Assembly: GCA_002412715.1 (NCBI GenBank)
Contig: DHVP01000037.1
Location: 1 to 64,000, forward strand
Origin: Deltaproteobacteria bacterium UBA5205
Lineage (GTDB): Bacteria > Desulfobacterota > Syntrophorhabdia > Syntrophorhabdales > Syntrophorhabdaceae
Reading direction: 5' to 3'
DNA length: 64,000 nucleotides
Part shown: one piece after another, positions 56,362-64,000 of the stretch
Layout: the number at the start of each line of letters is the position of its first letter
How positions within the stretch are numbered: the first letter of the stretch is position 1
Made by a program: the position numbers and the translations under genes
The notes under the pieces: generated by a model
Databases searched by the model: none
What the model was told of the DNA's origin: nothing
Seen by the model: only the letters and a program-made list of their open reading frames with translations

Positions 56362-58224
56362 ATGGACACTTTCGACATCATAATTATAGGGGCGGGTCAT
56401 GCTGGTTGCGAGGCGGCGCTTGCAGCGACCCGGATGGGCGCCAGGACGCTTCTTCTGACCATCAACCTCGATCACATTGCGTTCATGTCCTGCAACCCGG
56501 CTGTCGGTGGTCTCGGCAAGGGCCACCTTGTCAGGGAGATCGATGCACTCGACGGTGAAATGGGCCTTAATGCGGACGCCGCGGGCATTCAGTTTAAGGT
56601 CCTGAACATGAAAAAGGGCCCCGCCGTCCGCGCCACGAGGATACAGACAGACATGGCCCGGTATGCGCGGCGGATGAAAAGAAGGTTGGAAGAGACCGGG
56701 AACCTCTCGATACGTCAGGGTGTCGTACAGAGACTGATGACTCAAAAAGGGGCCGTGGCGGGCGTGGAGACGGTTTTCGGCGAGCGGTTTTGGGCGCCGG
56801 CGGTCATCGTCACCACGGGCACCTTTCTTAAAGGGCTCGTCCATGTCGGGCTTGAACACTTCGAAGCAGGAAGACTGGGCGATATTCCCTCCGTGGGCTT
56901 GTCGGATAATCTTCGCGAGCTTGGTTTCCAGCTGGGCAGATTGAAGACGGGAACCTGTCCCAGGCTGGACGGCAGGACCATCGATTTTTCGAAGATGGCG
57001 CCTCAGCCAAGCGACGATCGGCCGGTTCCGTTCTCCTTCATGACGAAGAAGGTAGAGAACCGTTTGATGCCCTGCTATCTTGCCTATACGAATGAAAGGA
57101 CGCACGAGGTGATCCGCACGGGTTTTAACCGTTCCCCTCTGTTCACGGGTGTCATCAAGGGCACGGGTGTCCGATATTGCCCGTCGATCGAAGACAAGAT
57201 CGTGCGGTTTGACGAGAGGCCGAGGCACCGGATATTCATCGAGCCCGAGGGGCTTGATACCGTGGAGTATTATCCCAACGGTCTTTCGACAAGCCTGCCG
57301 CTCGATATCCAGGTGGCGATGGTAAGGACCGTCGAGGGCCTTGAAAAGGCGCGGATAACCCGGCCGGGTTACGGGATAGAGTACGATTTTGTCTATCCCA
57401 CGCAGCTCTATCCGACCCTGGAGACGAAACTCGTGAAAAACCTCTACTTCGCGGGACAGATAAACGGGACCACGGGATACGAGGAGGCCGCCGCGCTGGG
57501 GCTAATGGCAGGGATCAACGCCGCGCTCAGAATAGGGGGTGCCGGCGATTTTGTCCTCGGGCGCCACGAGGCATACATCGGCGTCCTCATCGACGATCTG
57601 GTGACAAAGGGTGTTGACGAGCCGTACCGGATGTTTACCTCGCGGGCCGAACACAGGCTTCTCCTGCGGGAAGACAACGCGGACCTGAGACTGACCGAAA
57701 AGGGCCGCGGGATAGGGGTTGTCGGCGAGGCGCGATACGGAATGGTTGTTGAAAAGCGAAGAAGAATTGATGAGGTCTTTGCACTCCTTCGAACCGTGCG
57801 CTTGCGGCCCACAAAGGAGACCCTGAAGATGCTTCGGAAAAATGGCATCGAGGGCATAATTAACCCGGTGACTCTCGAGGACCTCCTCAGGAAGTCCGGT
57901 GTCACCTTCGAAGATCTCAGGCACATACACGACGGCTTGCAGGATGTTGACGCCGACGTTGCATACCAGGTTGAGGTCGATGTAAAATATCGCGGCTACA
58001 CCGACCGTCAGCTTGAAATGGTTGCCAGAACTAAAAAGCTGGATGAGCGCACGATACCCCGGAATATCAATTATATGGAAGTGTCCGGACTTTCCCGGGA
58101 AGTCGTCGAGCGGTTCTCCAGGGTACAGCCGTGCACCCTGGGCCAGGCTTCGCGCATACCCGGTGTGACCCCTGCGTCGATTACCGCATTGCTCGTCCAT
58201 TTTAAGAAGACGGGAACGCTTTGA
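56362..58224 (+). CDS. mnmG: tRNA uridine 5-carboxymethylaminomethyl modification enzyme MnmG
   Basis: FAD enzyme that, with MnmE, installs cmnm5 at U34 of several tRNAs. The 620 residues have the FAD motif IIIGAGHAGCEAALAATRMG (about 6-25), CNPAVGGLGKGHLVREIDALDG, the tRNA-interaction segment GTCPRLDGRTIDF, and FTSRAEHRLLLREDNADLRL and the C-terminal helical domain. I prefer ATG 56362, since the family begins with this Rossmann strand, though an ATG at 56296 with AAAAGGAT upstream would add 22 residues. It starts a plus-strand run through carB. mnmE is not in the window. Confidence 0.96.
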   Translation: MDTFDIIIIGAGHAGCEAALAATRMGARTLLLTINLDHIAFMSCNPAVGGLGKGHLVREIDALDGEMGLNADAAGIQFKVLNMKKGPAVRATRIQTDMARYARRMKRRLEETGNLSIRQGVVQRLMTQKGAVAGVETVFGERFWAPAVIVTTGTFLKGLVHVGLEHFEAGRLGDIPSVGLSDNLRELGFQLGRLKTGTCPRLDGRTIDFSKMAPQPSDDRPVPFSFMTKKVENRLMPCYLAYTNERTHEVIRTGFNRSPLFTGVIKGTGVRYCPSIEDKIVRFDERPRHRIFIEPEGLDTVEYYPNGLSTSLPLDIQVAMVRTVEGLEKARITRPGYGIEYDFVYPTQLYPTLETKLVKNLYFAGQINGTTGYEEAAALGLMAGINAALRIGGAGDFVLGRHEAYIGVLIDDLVTKGVDEPYRMFTSRAEHRLLLREDNADLRLTEKGRGIGVVGEARYGMVVEKRRRIDEVFALLRTVRLRPTKETLKMLRKNGIEGIINPVTLEDLLRKSGVTFEDLRHIHDGLQDVDADVAYQVEVDVKYRGYTDRQLEMVARTKKLDERTIPRNINYMEVSGLSREVVERFSRVQPCTLGQASRIPGVTPASITALLVHFKKTGTL

Positions 58225-58243
58225 GCCCCCGAAAGAGGAAATA

Positions 58244-58909
58244 ATGCAGCACAATGAGAAGATTGAAAAATGGCTCCACGATCTTGAGGTTGACACCTCG
58301 GGAATTGCCGATATGTCGGTCTATGGTGACGAGATCACCGGTATTGGCGACTTTACGGCCAGGGAGTTACCATTTGCCGTGTCTTTCGGTATTGTACTAT
58401 CCGGAGGAGTCCTGGAAACCTTGAGGGACGGCCCGACCCAGTTGTACCTCCATCATTACCGCCAGCTGAACTACAGGCTTGACATGATCGGATATTTTCT
58501 CGGCAGATCGATAGAAAGGGAAGGCTTCAGGGCAATTCCTTTCGCTGCTTCTCAGGTGGTGGACTGGCAGCGCCAGAGAGGCCATATCAACCACAAGAAG
58601 ATAGGAGTCATGGCGGGTCAGGGCTGGATAGGGCGGAACAACCTTCTCGTCCATCCCGTTTTCGGCGCCCGGGTCAGGTACAATACCGTTCTTACGGACA
58701 TGCCTCTTCGCGCCAACCCGGCACTTGATCAGGACTGCCGCGGGTGTGAAGCCTGCATAAGCGCCTGCCCAGCGGGCGCCATAAAGACGGAGCCATCCGG
58801 CTTCGACCACCTTGGATGTTATGATATGTTGAACAGATTCAGAAAAGAGCGCAACATCGGCCATCACATATGCGGTGTCTGTGTGAAGATCTGCAGAGGG
58901 ACACGATGA
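58244..58909 (+). CDS. Short QueG-like 4Fe-4S reductase
   Basis: A 221-residue iron-sulfur protein related to epoxyqueuosine reductase. It has the QueG-like segment KKIGVMAGQGWIGRNNLLVHP (about 120-140) and two cluster motifs: CRGCEACISACPAGAI (about 165-180) and CGVCVKICRG at the end. QueG is about 300-380 residues; the N-terminal cobalamin-binding half is shortened here and the C-terminal HEAT-like part is absent, so queuosine activity is uncertain. It follows mnmG by 19 bp and overlaps carA by 4 bp. Confidence 0.75.
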   Translation: MQHNEKIEKWLHDLEVDTSGIADMSVYGDEITGIGDFTARELPFAVSFGIVLSGGVLETLRDGPTQLYLHHYRQLNYRLDMIGYFLGRSIEREGFRAIPFAASQVVDWQRQRGHINHKKIGVMAGQGWIGRNNLLVHPVFGARVRYNTVLTDMPLRANPALDQDCRGCEACISACPAGAIKTEPSGFDHLGCYDMLNRFRKERNIGHHICGVCVKICRGTR

Positions 58910-60021
58910 AGGCTTTCGTGGCATTGGAAGACGGAACGGTCTTCGAAGGAAAGGGTTTTGGCCTCGAAGGAGAGAAAGAGGGCGAGATCGTCTTCAATAC
59001 CAGCATGACGGGCTACCAGGAGATCATGACAGATCCCTCGTATAAGGGGCAGATCGTGACCATGACCTATCCGCTCATCGGCAATTACGGTATTAATAAT
59101 GATGACGTTGAATCCGACTCGCCCAAAGTGGAGGGTTTTATCGCCCGGGAATTCTCGCGGATCACGAGCAACTGGCGGGCAACCGGGAACCTGGAGGATT
59201 ATTTCCGCAGGCACAATATCATTGCCGTGGAAGAGATAGATACCAGGGCGCTCACCCGCCACCTCAGGGTGCGCGGTGTCATGCGGGGCATTATATCCAC
59301 GGCTGACCATGACCGGGACAATCTTGTGAGAAAGGCGAAGGGATCCCGGGGAATCGTCGGAATCGATCTCATTCAGGAGGTGACCTGCCGGGCACCTTAC
59401 GAATTTGACGGCGAAGAAGGGGACGACACGGGCAATGCCGCGCTTCATTGCGTGGTTATGGACTTCGGGGTCAAGAGGAACATCCTCAGGATACTGCACC
59501 GGAAAGGCTGCCGGGTCACCGTGGTACCTTCGTACACTAAGGCGGAGGAGATCATGGCCATGAGACCCGACGGTGTTCTCCTTTCCAACGGGCCGGGGGA
59601 CCCCGAGGCGGTTCCCTATGCCATCACCGAGATAAGAAAGCTCTTCGGCCGGCTGCCGATCTTCGGTATCTGTCTCGGTCAGCAGCTTCTGGGACTCGCC
59701 CTGGGTGGTAGGACGTACAAGCTCAAATTCGGCCACCGCGGCGCCAATCAGCCCATCAAGGAGATATCGACCGGCAAGGTATATATAACTTCGGAGAACC
59801 ACGGTTTTGCCGTCGATGTCGAATCCATAAAGGGGGAGGCCGTCCGGGTCACCCACGTGAACTTAAATGACGGCACCGCCGAAGGCATGGAACATGAGAC
59901 ATATCCCCTCTTTTCGGTCCAGTACCATCCCGAGGCATCGCCGGGTCCTCACGATTCCTATGGTCTCTTCGAAAAGTTCAGGAAGATGATGGAGGCTTAC
60001 AAAAAGGAAGGCAATGCCTAA
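58906..60021 (+). CDS. carA: Carbamoyl-phosphate synthase small subunit
   Basis: Glutaminase subunit that delivers ammonia to CarB. The 371 residues have the N-terminal domain (ALEDGTVFEGKGFG, NTSMTGYQEIMTDPSYKGQIV) and a class I amidotransferase domain with the nucleophile in GICLGQQLLGLA (about 265) and the His/Glu pair in YHPEASPGPHD. Start ATG 58906 overlaps the preceding stop (ATGA) and has GAGGG upstream. The stop overlaps the carB start by 8 bp. Confidence 0.97.
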   Translation: MKAFVALEDGTVFEGKGFGLEGEKEGEIVFNTSMTGYQEIMTDPSYKGQIVTMTYPLIGNYGINNDDVESDSPKVEGFIAREFSRITSNWRATGNLEDYFRRHNIIAVEEIDTRALTRHLRVRGVMRGIISTADHDRDNLVRKAKGSRGIVGIDLIQEVTCRAPYEFDGEEGDDTGNAALHCVVMDFGVKRNILRILHRKGCRVTVVPSYTKAEEIMAMRPDGVLLSNGPGDPEAVPYAITEIRKLFGRLPIFGICLGQQLLGLALGGRTYKLKFGHRGANQPIKEISTGKVYITSENHGFAVDVESIKGEAVRVTHVNLNDGTAEGMEHETYPLFSVQYHPEASPGPHDSYGLFEKFRKMMEAYKKEGNA

Positions 60022-63000
60022 AAGGACAGATATAAAAAGCGTGCTCATCATCGGATCGGGCCCCATCGTCATAGGGCAGGCCTGTGAATTCGATTACTCT
60101 GGAAGCCAGGCCTGTAAAGCGATCCGGGAGGAGGGCTACAGGGTCATCCTGGTCAACTCCAATCCGGCCACGATCATGACGGACCCCGATATGGCCGACA
60201 GGGTTTACGTCGAGCCCCTCATACCCGAGGTGATCGAAGAGATTATCAAGAAGGAGAAGCCCGACGTCATTCTCCCGACCCTCGGCGGACAGACGGGGCT
60301 TAACCTTGCGACCATCCTTGCCGAGAGCGGTATCCTGGAAAAGTACGGCGTCGAACTCATCGGAGCCGATTACCGCGCCATCAAAAAAGCGGAGGACAGG
60401 GAGGAATTCAAGGAGGCCATCGAGAGGATCGGCCTCGAAGTCCCGAAAAGCGGCCTTGCCCACAGCATGGAGGACGCCCGCGCGGTCGCCTCGCAGATCG
60501 GTTTCCCTCTTATTATTCGCCCGAGCTACACGCTCGGCGGTACCGGGGCGTCGGTTGCGTACAACGTGGAAGAGTTCGAGGCGCTTGCCATGAGGGGTCT
60601 CGAAAGCTCCCTCATAACGGAGATACTCATCGAGGAGTCCGTCATAGGCTGGAAGGAGTTCGAGCTGGAGGTGATGCGCGACCGCAACGACAACGTGGTC
60701 ATCATCTGTTCCATCGAGAACGTGGACCCCATGGGCGTCCATACCGGAGACAGCATTACCGTTGCACCCGCACAGACCCTCACCGACAAGGAATACCAGA
60801 TCATGCGCGACGCCTCGATCAAGATCATCCGTGAGATCGGCGTGGAAACGGGCGGTTCCAACATCCAGTTCGCCGTTGACCCCGACGACGGCAGGATGGT
60901 CGTTATCGAGATGAACCCGCGGGTGTCGAGAAGCTCCGCGCTTGCCTCGAAGGCGACGGGTTTCCCCATCGCCAAGATAGCGGCGAAACTCGCACTCGGC
61001 TACACCCTTGACGAGATACCCAACGACATAACGAAACAGACCCCGGCGTCCTTCGAACCTACAATAGATTACTGTGTCGTCAAGATACCCCGTTTCACCT
61101 TTGAAAAATTCCGCGGGGCGGACGAGACGCTCACCGTATCAATGAAGTCCGTAGGGGAGGCCATGTCCATTGGAAGGACCTTCAAGGAGGCCCTGCAAAA
61201 AGGATTGAGGTCTATGGAAATAGGCAGATCGGGTCTTGTCCACGAACGACTTCCTGGCAAGGACGACCCGGAATACGTGCGGCAAAAGCTTATCACACCG
61301 AACGCGGAGAGGATCTTTTACGTAAGGCACGCCCTTCGACTCGGCATCGGAATAGAGGAGATCTATGCCATCTCAAAGATCGACCGGTGGTTTCTCAAGA
61401 ACATCGAGGAGATAGTCCTGTTTGAAAGGGAGCTCGAGGCACACCGGCATGATCCGGCCCTTCCTGGCAAGAGCCCCTCCCTCGGCGCCGAACTCCTGAA
61501 ACAGGCCAAAAGGCTCGGTTTCTCCGACAGACAGATCGCTGAGATCGTCGGCCTCGATGAGGGCGCAATCAGGTCCCTGAGGAACCGGATCGGGCTGAAG
61601 AGCGTCTTCAAGCTTGTCGATACCTGCGCCGCGGAATTTGAGGCCTATACACCCTACTTCTATTCGACATACGAAGAAGAGGACGAATCACGCATCTCCG
61701 ACAGGAAGAAGATCATGATCCTGGGGGGCGGTCCCAACCGGATAGGGCAGGGGATAGAATTCGACTATTGCTGCGTCCATGCCGCCTTCGCCCTCGAGGA
61801 ACTGGGCTACGAGACGATCATGGTCAACAGCAATCCCGAGACGGTGAGTACCGATTATGATACCTCTGACAAACTTTACTTCGAGCCTCTGACCTTCGAG
61901 AATGTTCTCGACATAGCCGAGAGAGAGAAACCTGACGGGGTCATCGTACAGTTTGGCGGGCAGACCCCTTTGAACCTTGCGACGGCGTTGAAAAAGGCCG
62001 GCGTGAAGATCATCGGAACGACGCCCGAAAGCATCGATGTCGCCGAGGACAGGGACAAGTTCAAAACGCTCCTCAAGAAACTGGGACTCACCCAGCCCGA
62101 CAACGGTATCGCCACGTCTTTTGAAGAGGCCCGGGAGATTGCGGCATCAATCGGTTTTCCCGTAGTTGTCAGGCCGTCCTACGTACTGGGCGGCAGGGCG
62201 ATGGAGATCGTCTATAACGATGAGGACCTGGCATCCTTCATGGTAAAAGCGGCAGAGGCCTCACCTGAAAAACCCATCCTTATCGACAAGTTCCTCGAAG
62301 ATGCCATCGAGATCGATGTGGATGCCGTTGCGGATGGAACACTGTGCGTTGTGGCCGGTATCATGGAACACATCGAGGAGGCGGGCATCCATTCCGGTGA
62401 CAGTGCGTCGGCGCTACCGCCATACTCCCTCAACGACGATGTTATAGAACGGATACGGACATATACCTACCGGTTGGCGGAAGGCCTGAACGTGGTAGGT
62501 CTCATGAACATACAGTACGCCGTGAAGGACGACAGGATCTACGTCCTTGAGGTCAACCCGCGGGCAAGCCGGACGGTTCCCTTCGTCAGCAAGGCAACGG
62601 GGGTTCAGTGGGCCAAGGTGGCGGCGAAACTGATGGCCGGCAAGACATTGAAGGAACTGGGCATCGAAAAGGAGATCGTGCTGAACCACAGCGCCGTCAA
62701 GGAATCGGTCTTCCCCTTTAACAAGTTTGCGGGGGTGGATACCATACTGGGTCCGGAGATGAAGTCTACAGGTGAGGTCATGGGGATCGACTCCAGCTTT
62801 GGCGCCGCCTTTTTGAAATCCCAGCTTTCCGCCGGTCAGGACCTTCCTTCGCAGGGAAACGTCTTTCTGAGCGTGAAGAACAGGGACAAACGAAACGTCG
62901 TCTTCGTTGCAAAGAAACTCTCCGACCTGGGTTTCACGATCTGCGCCACAAAGGGAACCGGCAAGGTGCTCGCGAACAACGGCATCGAAGTCGCATTCGT

Positions 63001-63244
63001 CAATAAGGTCTCCGAGGGAAGGCCCCACGTGGTCGACATGATCAAAAACGGCGGGATACAATTCATCATCAACACACCAAGCGGAAGGAACCCCAAAGTG
63101 GACGAGGTAGCCATCCGTTCCGGTGCCGTCCAGTACAAAATCCCTTACACCACAACCCTATCCGGCGCCCAGGCGGTAGTCAATGCCATAGAGGTCATGA
63201 AAAACGGGAAACTTCGGGTAAGGGCACTGCAGGATTACTATTAG
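60014..63244 (+). CDS. carB: Carbamoyl-phosphate synthase large subunit
   Basis: Makes carbamoyl phosphate for pyrimidine and arginine synthesis. The 1076 residues form two homologous halves, each an ATP-grasp domain: SVLIIGSGPIVIGQACEFDYSG at the start, IMILGGGPNRIGQGIEFDYC about residue 570, and NPRVSRSSALASKATG / NPRASRTVPFVSKATG. The C-terminal allosteric MGS-like domain runs from about 940 (NVVFVAKKLSDLGFTICATKGT). It overlaps carA by 8 bp. A bidirectional terminator follows 45 bp downstream. Confidence 0.98.
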   Translation: MPKRTDIKSVLIIGSGPIVIGQACEFDYSGSQACKAIREEGYRVILVNSNPATIMTDPDMADRVYVEPLIPEVIEEIIKKEKPDVILPTLGGQTGLNLATILAESGILEKYGVELIGADYRAIKKAEDREEFKEAIERIGLEVPKSGLAHSMEDARAVASQIGFPLIIRPSYTLGGTGASVAYNVEEFEALAMRGLESSLITEILIEESVIGWKEFELEVMRDRNDNVVIICSIENVDPMGVHTGDSITVAPAQTLTDKEYQIMRDASIKIIREIGVETGGSNIQFAVDPDDGRMVVIEMNPRVSRSSALASKATGFPIAKIAAKLALGYTLDEIPNDITKQTPASFEPTIDYCVVKIPRFTFEKFRGADETLTVSMKSVGEAMSIGRTFKEALQKGLRSMEIGRSGLVHERLPGKDDPEYVRQKLITPNAERIFYVRHALRLGIGIEEIYAISKIDRWFLKNIEEIVLFERELEAHRHDPALPGKSPSLGAELLKQAKRLGFSDRQIAEIVGLDEGAIRSLRNRIGLKSVFKLVDTCAAEFEAYTPYFYSTYEEEDESRISDRKKIMILGGGPNRIGQGIEFDYCCVHAAFALEELGYETIMVNSNPETVSTDYDTSDKLYFEPLTFENVLDIAEREKPDGVIVQFGGQTPLNLATALKKAGVKIIGTTPESIDVAEDRDKFKTLLKKLGLTQPDNGIATSFEEAREIAASIGFPVVVRPSYVLGGRAMEIVYNDEDLASFMVKAAEASPEKPILIDKFLEDAIEIDVDAVADGTLCVVAGIMEHIEEAGIHSGDSASALPPYSLNDDVIERIRTYTYRLAEGLNVVGLMNIQYAVKDDRIYVLEVNPRASRTVPFVSKATGVQWAKVAAKLMAGKTLKELGIEKEIVLNHSAVKESVFPFNKFAGVDTILGPEMKSTGEVMGIDSSFGAAFLKSQLSAGQDLPSQGNVFLSVKNRDKRNVVFVAKKLSDLGFTICATKGTGKVLANNGIEVAFVNKVSEGRPHVVDMIKNGGIQFIINTPSGRNPKVDEVAIRSGAVQYKIPYTTTLSGAQAVVNAIEVMKNGKLRVRALQDYY

Positions 63245-63288
63245 AGGCCGGGCTCAAGGGCGAGGGCTCAAAAAATCCATTGATTAAG

Positions 63289-63333
63289 AAATAATAAAGG
63301 CAAAGGACGGAAAATCCCTTGCCTTTATTATTT
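63289..63333. terminator. Bidirectional terminator between carB and the small minus-strand genes
   Basis: AAATAATAAAGGCAA (63289-63303) and TTGCCTTTATTATTT (63319-63333) form a perfect 15-bp stem, with A/T-rich outer ends serving as U runs in both directions. Confidence 0.85.
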
Positions 63334-63345
63334 CTGAAGCCTGTC

Positions 63346-63498
63346 CTATTTCACGTCTTTTATCTTTCTCTTCACAATCTTTCCCTTGTCTTTCGGGAAA
63401 TCGGCCTTTATGTAGACGGTCTTCGGAAAGACCTGCTCTACGGTACCTTCCATGTTTTTCTTTGCGAAAGAGAATGTTACCTTGTCACCTTTGGTCAT
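63346..63498 (-). CDS. 50-residue protein with SH3-like pattern
   Basis: A small gene of 50 codons plus stop: MTKGDKVTFSFAKKNMEGTV, then VFPKTVYIKADFPKDKGKIV and KRKIKDVK. The strand pattern (GDKVTF, GTVEQV, TVYIKA) suggests a small SH3/KOW-like barrel; I do not know the family. Its start overlaps the fmdB stop by 4 bp (ATGA), and a GGAGGCGCAGC ribosome site is just upstream, so it is very likely translated. It ends beside a terminator. Confidence 0.75.
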   Translation of the reverse strand: MTKGDKVTFSFAKKNMEGTVEQVFPKTVYIKADFPKDKGKIVKRKIKDVK

Positions 63499-63809
63499 GC
63501 TGCGCCTCCTGTCGATGTTGTAGTTGTGCTTTCCGATTTGGTCTCTGCTTTTGTCTCGGTTACAGGCTCAGGCGCACTTTCCGTCTTTTCGACGTGCTTA
63601 CTGCCATTCTTCCCGCCGCCGGAATCGACCGGTTTCTTGTAATCCGTGACATACCACCCGGTGCCTTTGAGATGGAATGCACAATTAGAGATGAGCTTGG
63701 TGAGCCTTCCCTTGCATACCTCGCACTGCGTGAGTGGTTCATCGCTGATCTTCTGGAATATTTCAAAGGTTTTTCCACACTCTGTACATTGGTATTCGTA
63801 GATAGGCAT
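63495..63809 (-). CDS. FmdB-family zinc ribbon protein
   Basis: A 104-residue protein of the FmdB putative regulatory family. The start MPIYEYQCTECGKTFEIFQK and CEVCKGRLTKLISNCAFHLKG hold the CxxC pairs of a zinc ribbon. The C-terminal ~40 residues are a low-complexity Lys/Glu/Thr tail. Start ATG 63809 with GGAGGAACAG; an in-frame start 4 codons earlier lies at the ribosome site. Function is unknown. It is coupled to the 50-residue gene. Confidence 0.9.
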   Translation of the reverse strand: MPIYEYQCTECGKTFEIFQKISDEPLTQCEVCKGRLTKLISNCAFHLKGTGWYVTDYKKPVDSGGGKNGSKHVEKTESAPEPVTETKAETKSESTTTTSTGGAA

Positions 63810-63847
63810 CTGTTCCTCCAACTCAAAAAATGTTTCTAAGTGTCAGT

Positions 63848-63876
63848 AATATAATGCTTTAGGCATGTTCCGTCAA
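63848..63876 (-). promoter_or_regulatory. Sigma-70 promoter of the fmdB pair
   Basis: Minus strand TTGACG (63871-63876), a 17-bp spacer, then TATATT (63848-63853), 38 bp upstream of the fmdB start. The consensus spacing and good boxes make this a confident promoter. Confidence 0.7.
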
Positions 63877-64000
63877 GTTATTAATGAGAAAGGGATGGAG
63901 CGCTCCCCGTTGTGCAGGGAGGCTTAGGGGCAAGGATGCTTAGGGGGAAAATCCCTGGTTTCAGACGGTCGGATCCCTTACCGTTTGACGTGTTCTTGAG
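63877..64000. other. Window edge, nothing identified
   Basis: The last 124 bp carry no recognisable gene, tRNA or repeat. Short G-rich repeats (GAGGCTTAGGGG, GGATGCTTAGGGGG) are present. The element may continue beyond the window. Confidence 0.3.

Overview
The window looks like core chromosome of an anaerobic, GC-rich (about 55%) Gram-negative bacterium, most likely a Desulfobacterota (former deltaproteobacterial) lineage, perhaps a syntroph-like one. The evidence is the thrS-infC-rpmI-rplT-pheST-ihfA-merR order, a selenocysteine-containing SelD, a two-gene SufCB system, DUF3786 and DUF763 proteins, GlcD/GlcF-type oxidoreductases beside CoA ligases, and multi-PAS sensor kinases. This placement is inference. 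No phage, integrase, transposase or CRISPR array was seen.

Layout. 1-1.7 kb: the major sigma factor rpoD (minus strand, cut by the window edge) with its promoter, a terminator-like leader hairpin and tRNA-Pro. 1.8-5 kb (plus): a biotin-domain-less pyruvate/oxaloacetate carboxyltransferase, holA and a site-2 protease. 5.2-12.7 kb (minus): thrS to ihfA, ending in a MerR regulator and a lipoprotein; infC probably starts at AUA. 12.8-19.4 kb: an exported WD40-caspase protein, a PAS histidine kinase and an orphan secretin-like protein. 19.6-22.3 kb: tRNA-Val and clpB. 22.6-26.2 kb (plus): a ubiquitin-like sulfur carrier with a TtuA/Ncs6-type tRNA thiolase, a GAF/degenerate-GGDEF protein and mreB. 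26-31 kb: a UvrD-type helicase, adk, a TIM-barrel protein and an AEC transporter.

31-37.5 kb (plus): a catabolic block of GlcD-like flavoprotein, GlcF-like iron-sulfur protein and two near-identical AMP-forming acyl-CoA ligases, each followed by the same terminator. 37.6-39 kb: a DUF3553 protein and selD, read through an in-frame UGA. 39.1-44.4 kb (minus): htpX, rsmB, a PASTA protein, rpe, DUF3786 and a metallo-beta-lactamase-rhodanese fusion. 44.8-47.8 kb: a five-PAS hybrid kinase. 47.9-56.2 kb (minus): a membrane polyferredoxin, a Tat-exported DUF362 protein, sufB/sufC, DUF763, a CCA-adding-type enzyme, a PhoU-like protein and an 84-residue EF-Tu-domain-II-like protein. 56.4-63.2 kb (plus): mnmG, a short QueG-like iron-sulfur protein, carA and carB. 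63.3-63.8 kb (minus): an FmdB zinc ribbon and a 50-residue protein.

The most notable points are the selenoprotein SelD, the putative rpoD attenuator, the infC AUA start, an rsmB frame that continues upstream without a usual start codon, the WD40-caspase, the TtuB-TtuA pair, and a palindromic intergenic element made of inverted heptamers (consensus near TTATGGG) that occurs twice. tRNA modification and sulfur/selenium chemistry recur (TtuAB, MnmG, QueG-like, SelD, rhodanese, SufCB), but nothing shows these genes act together.
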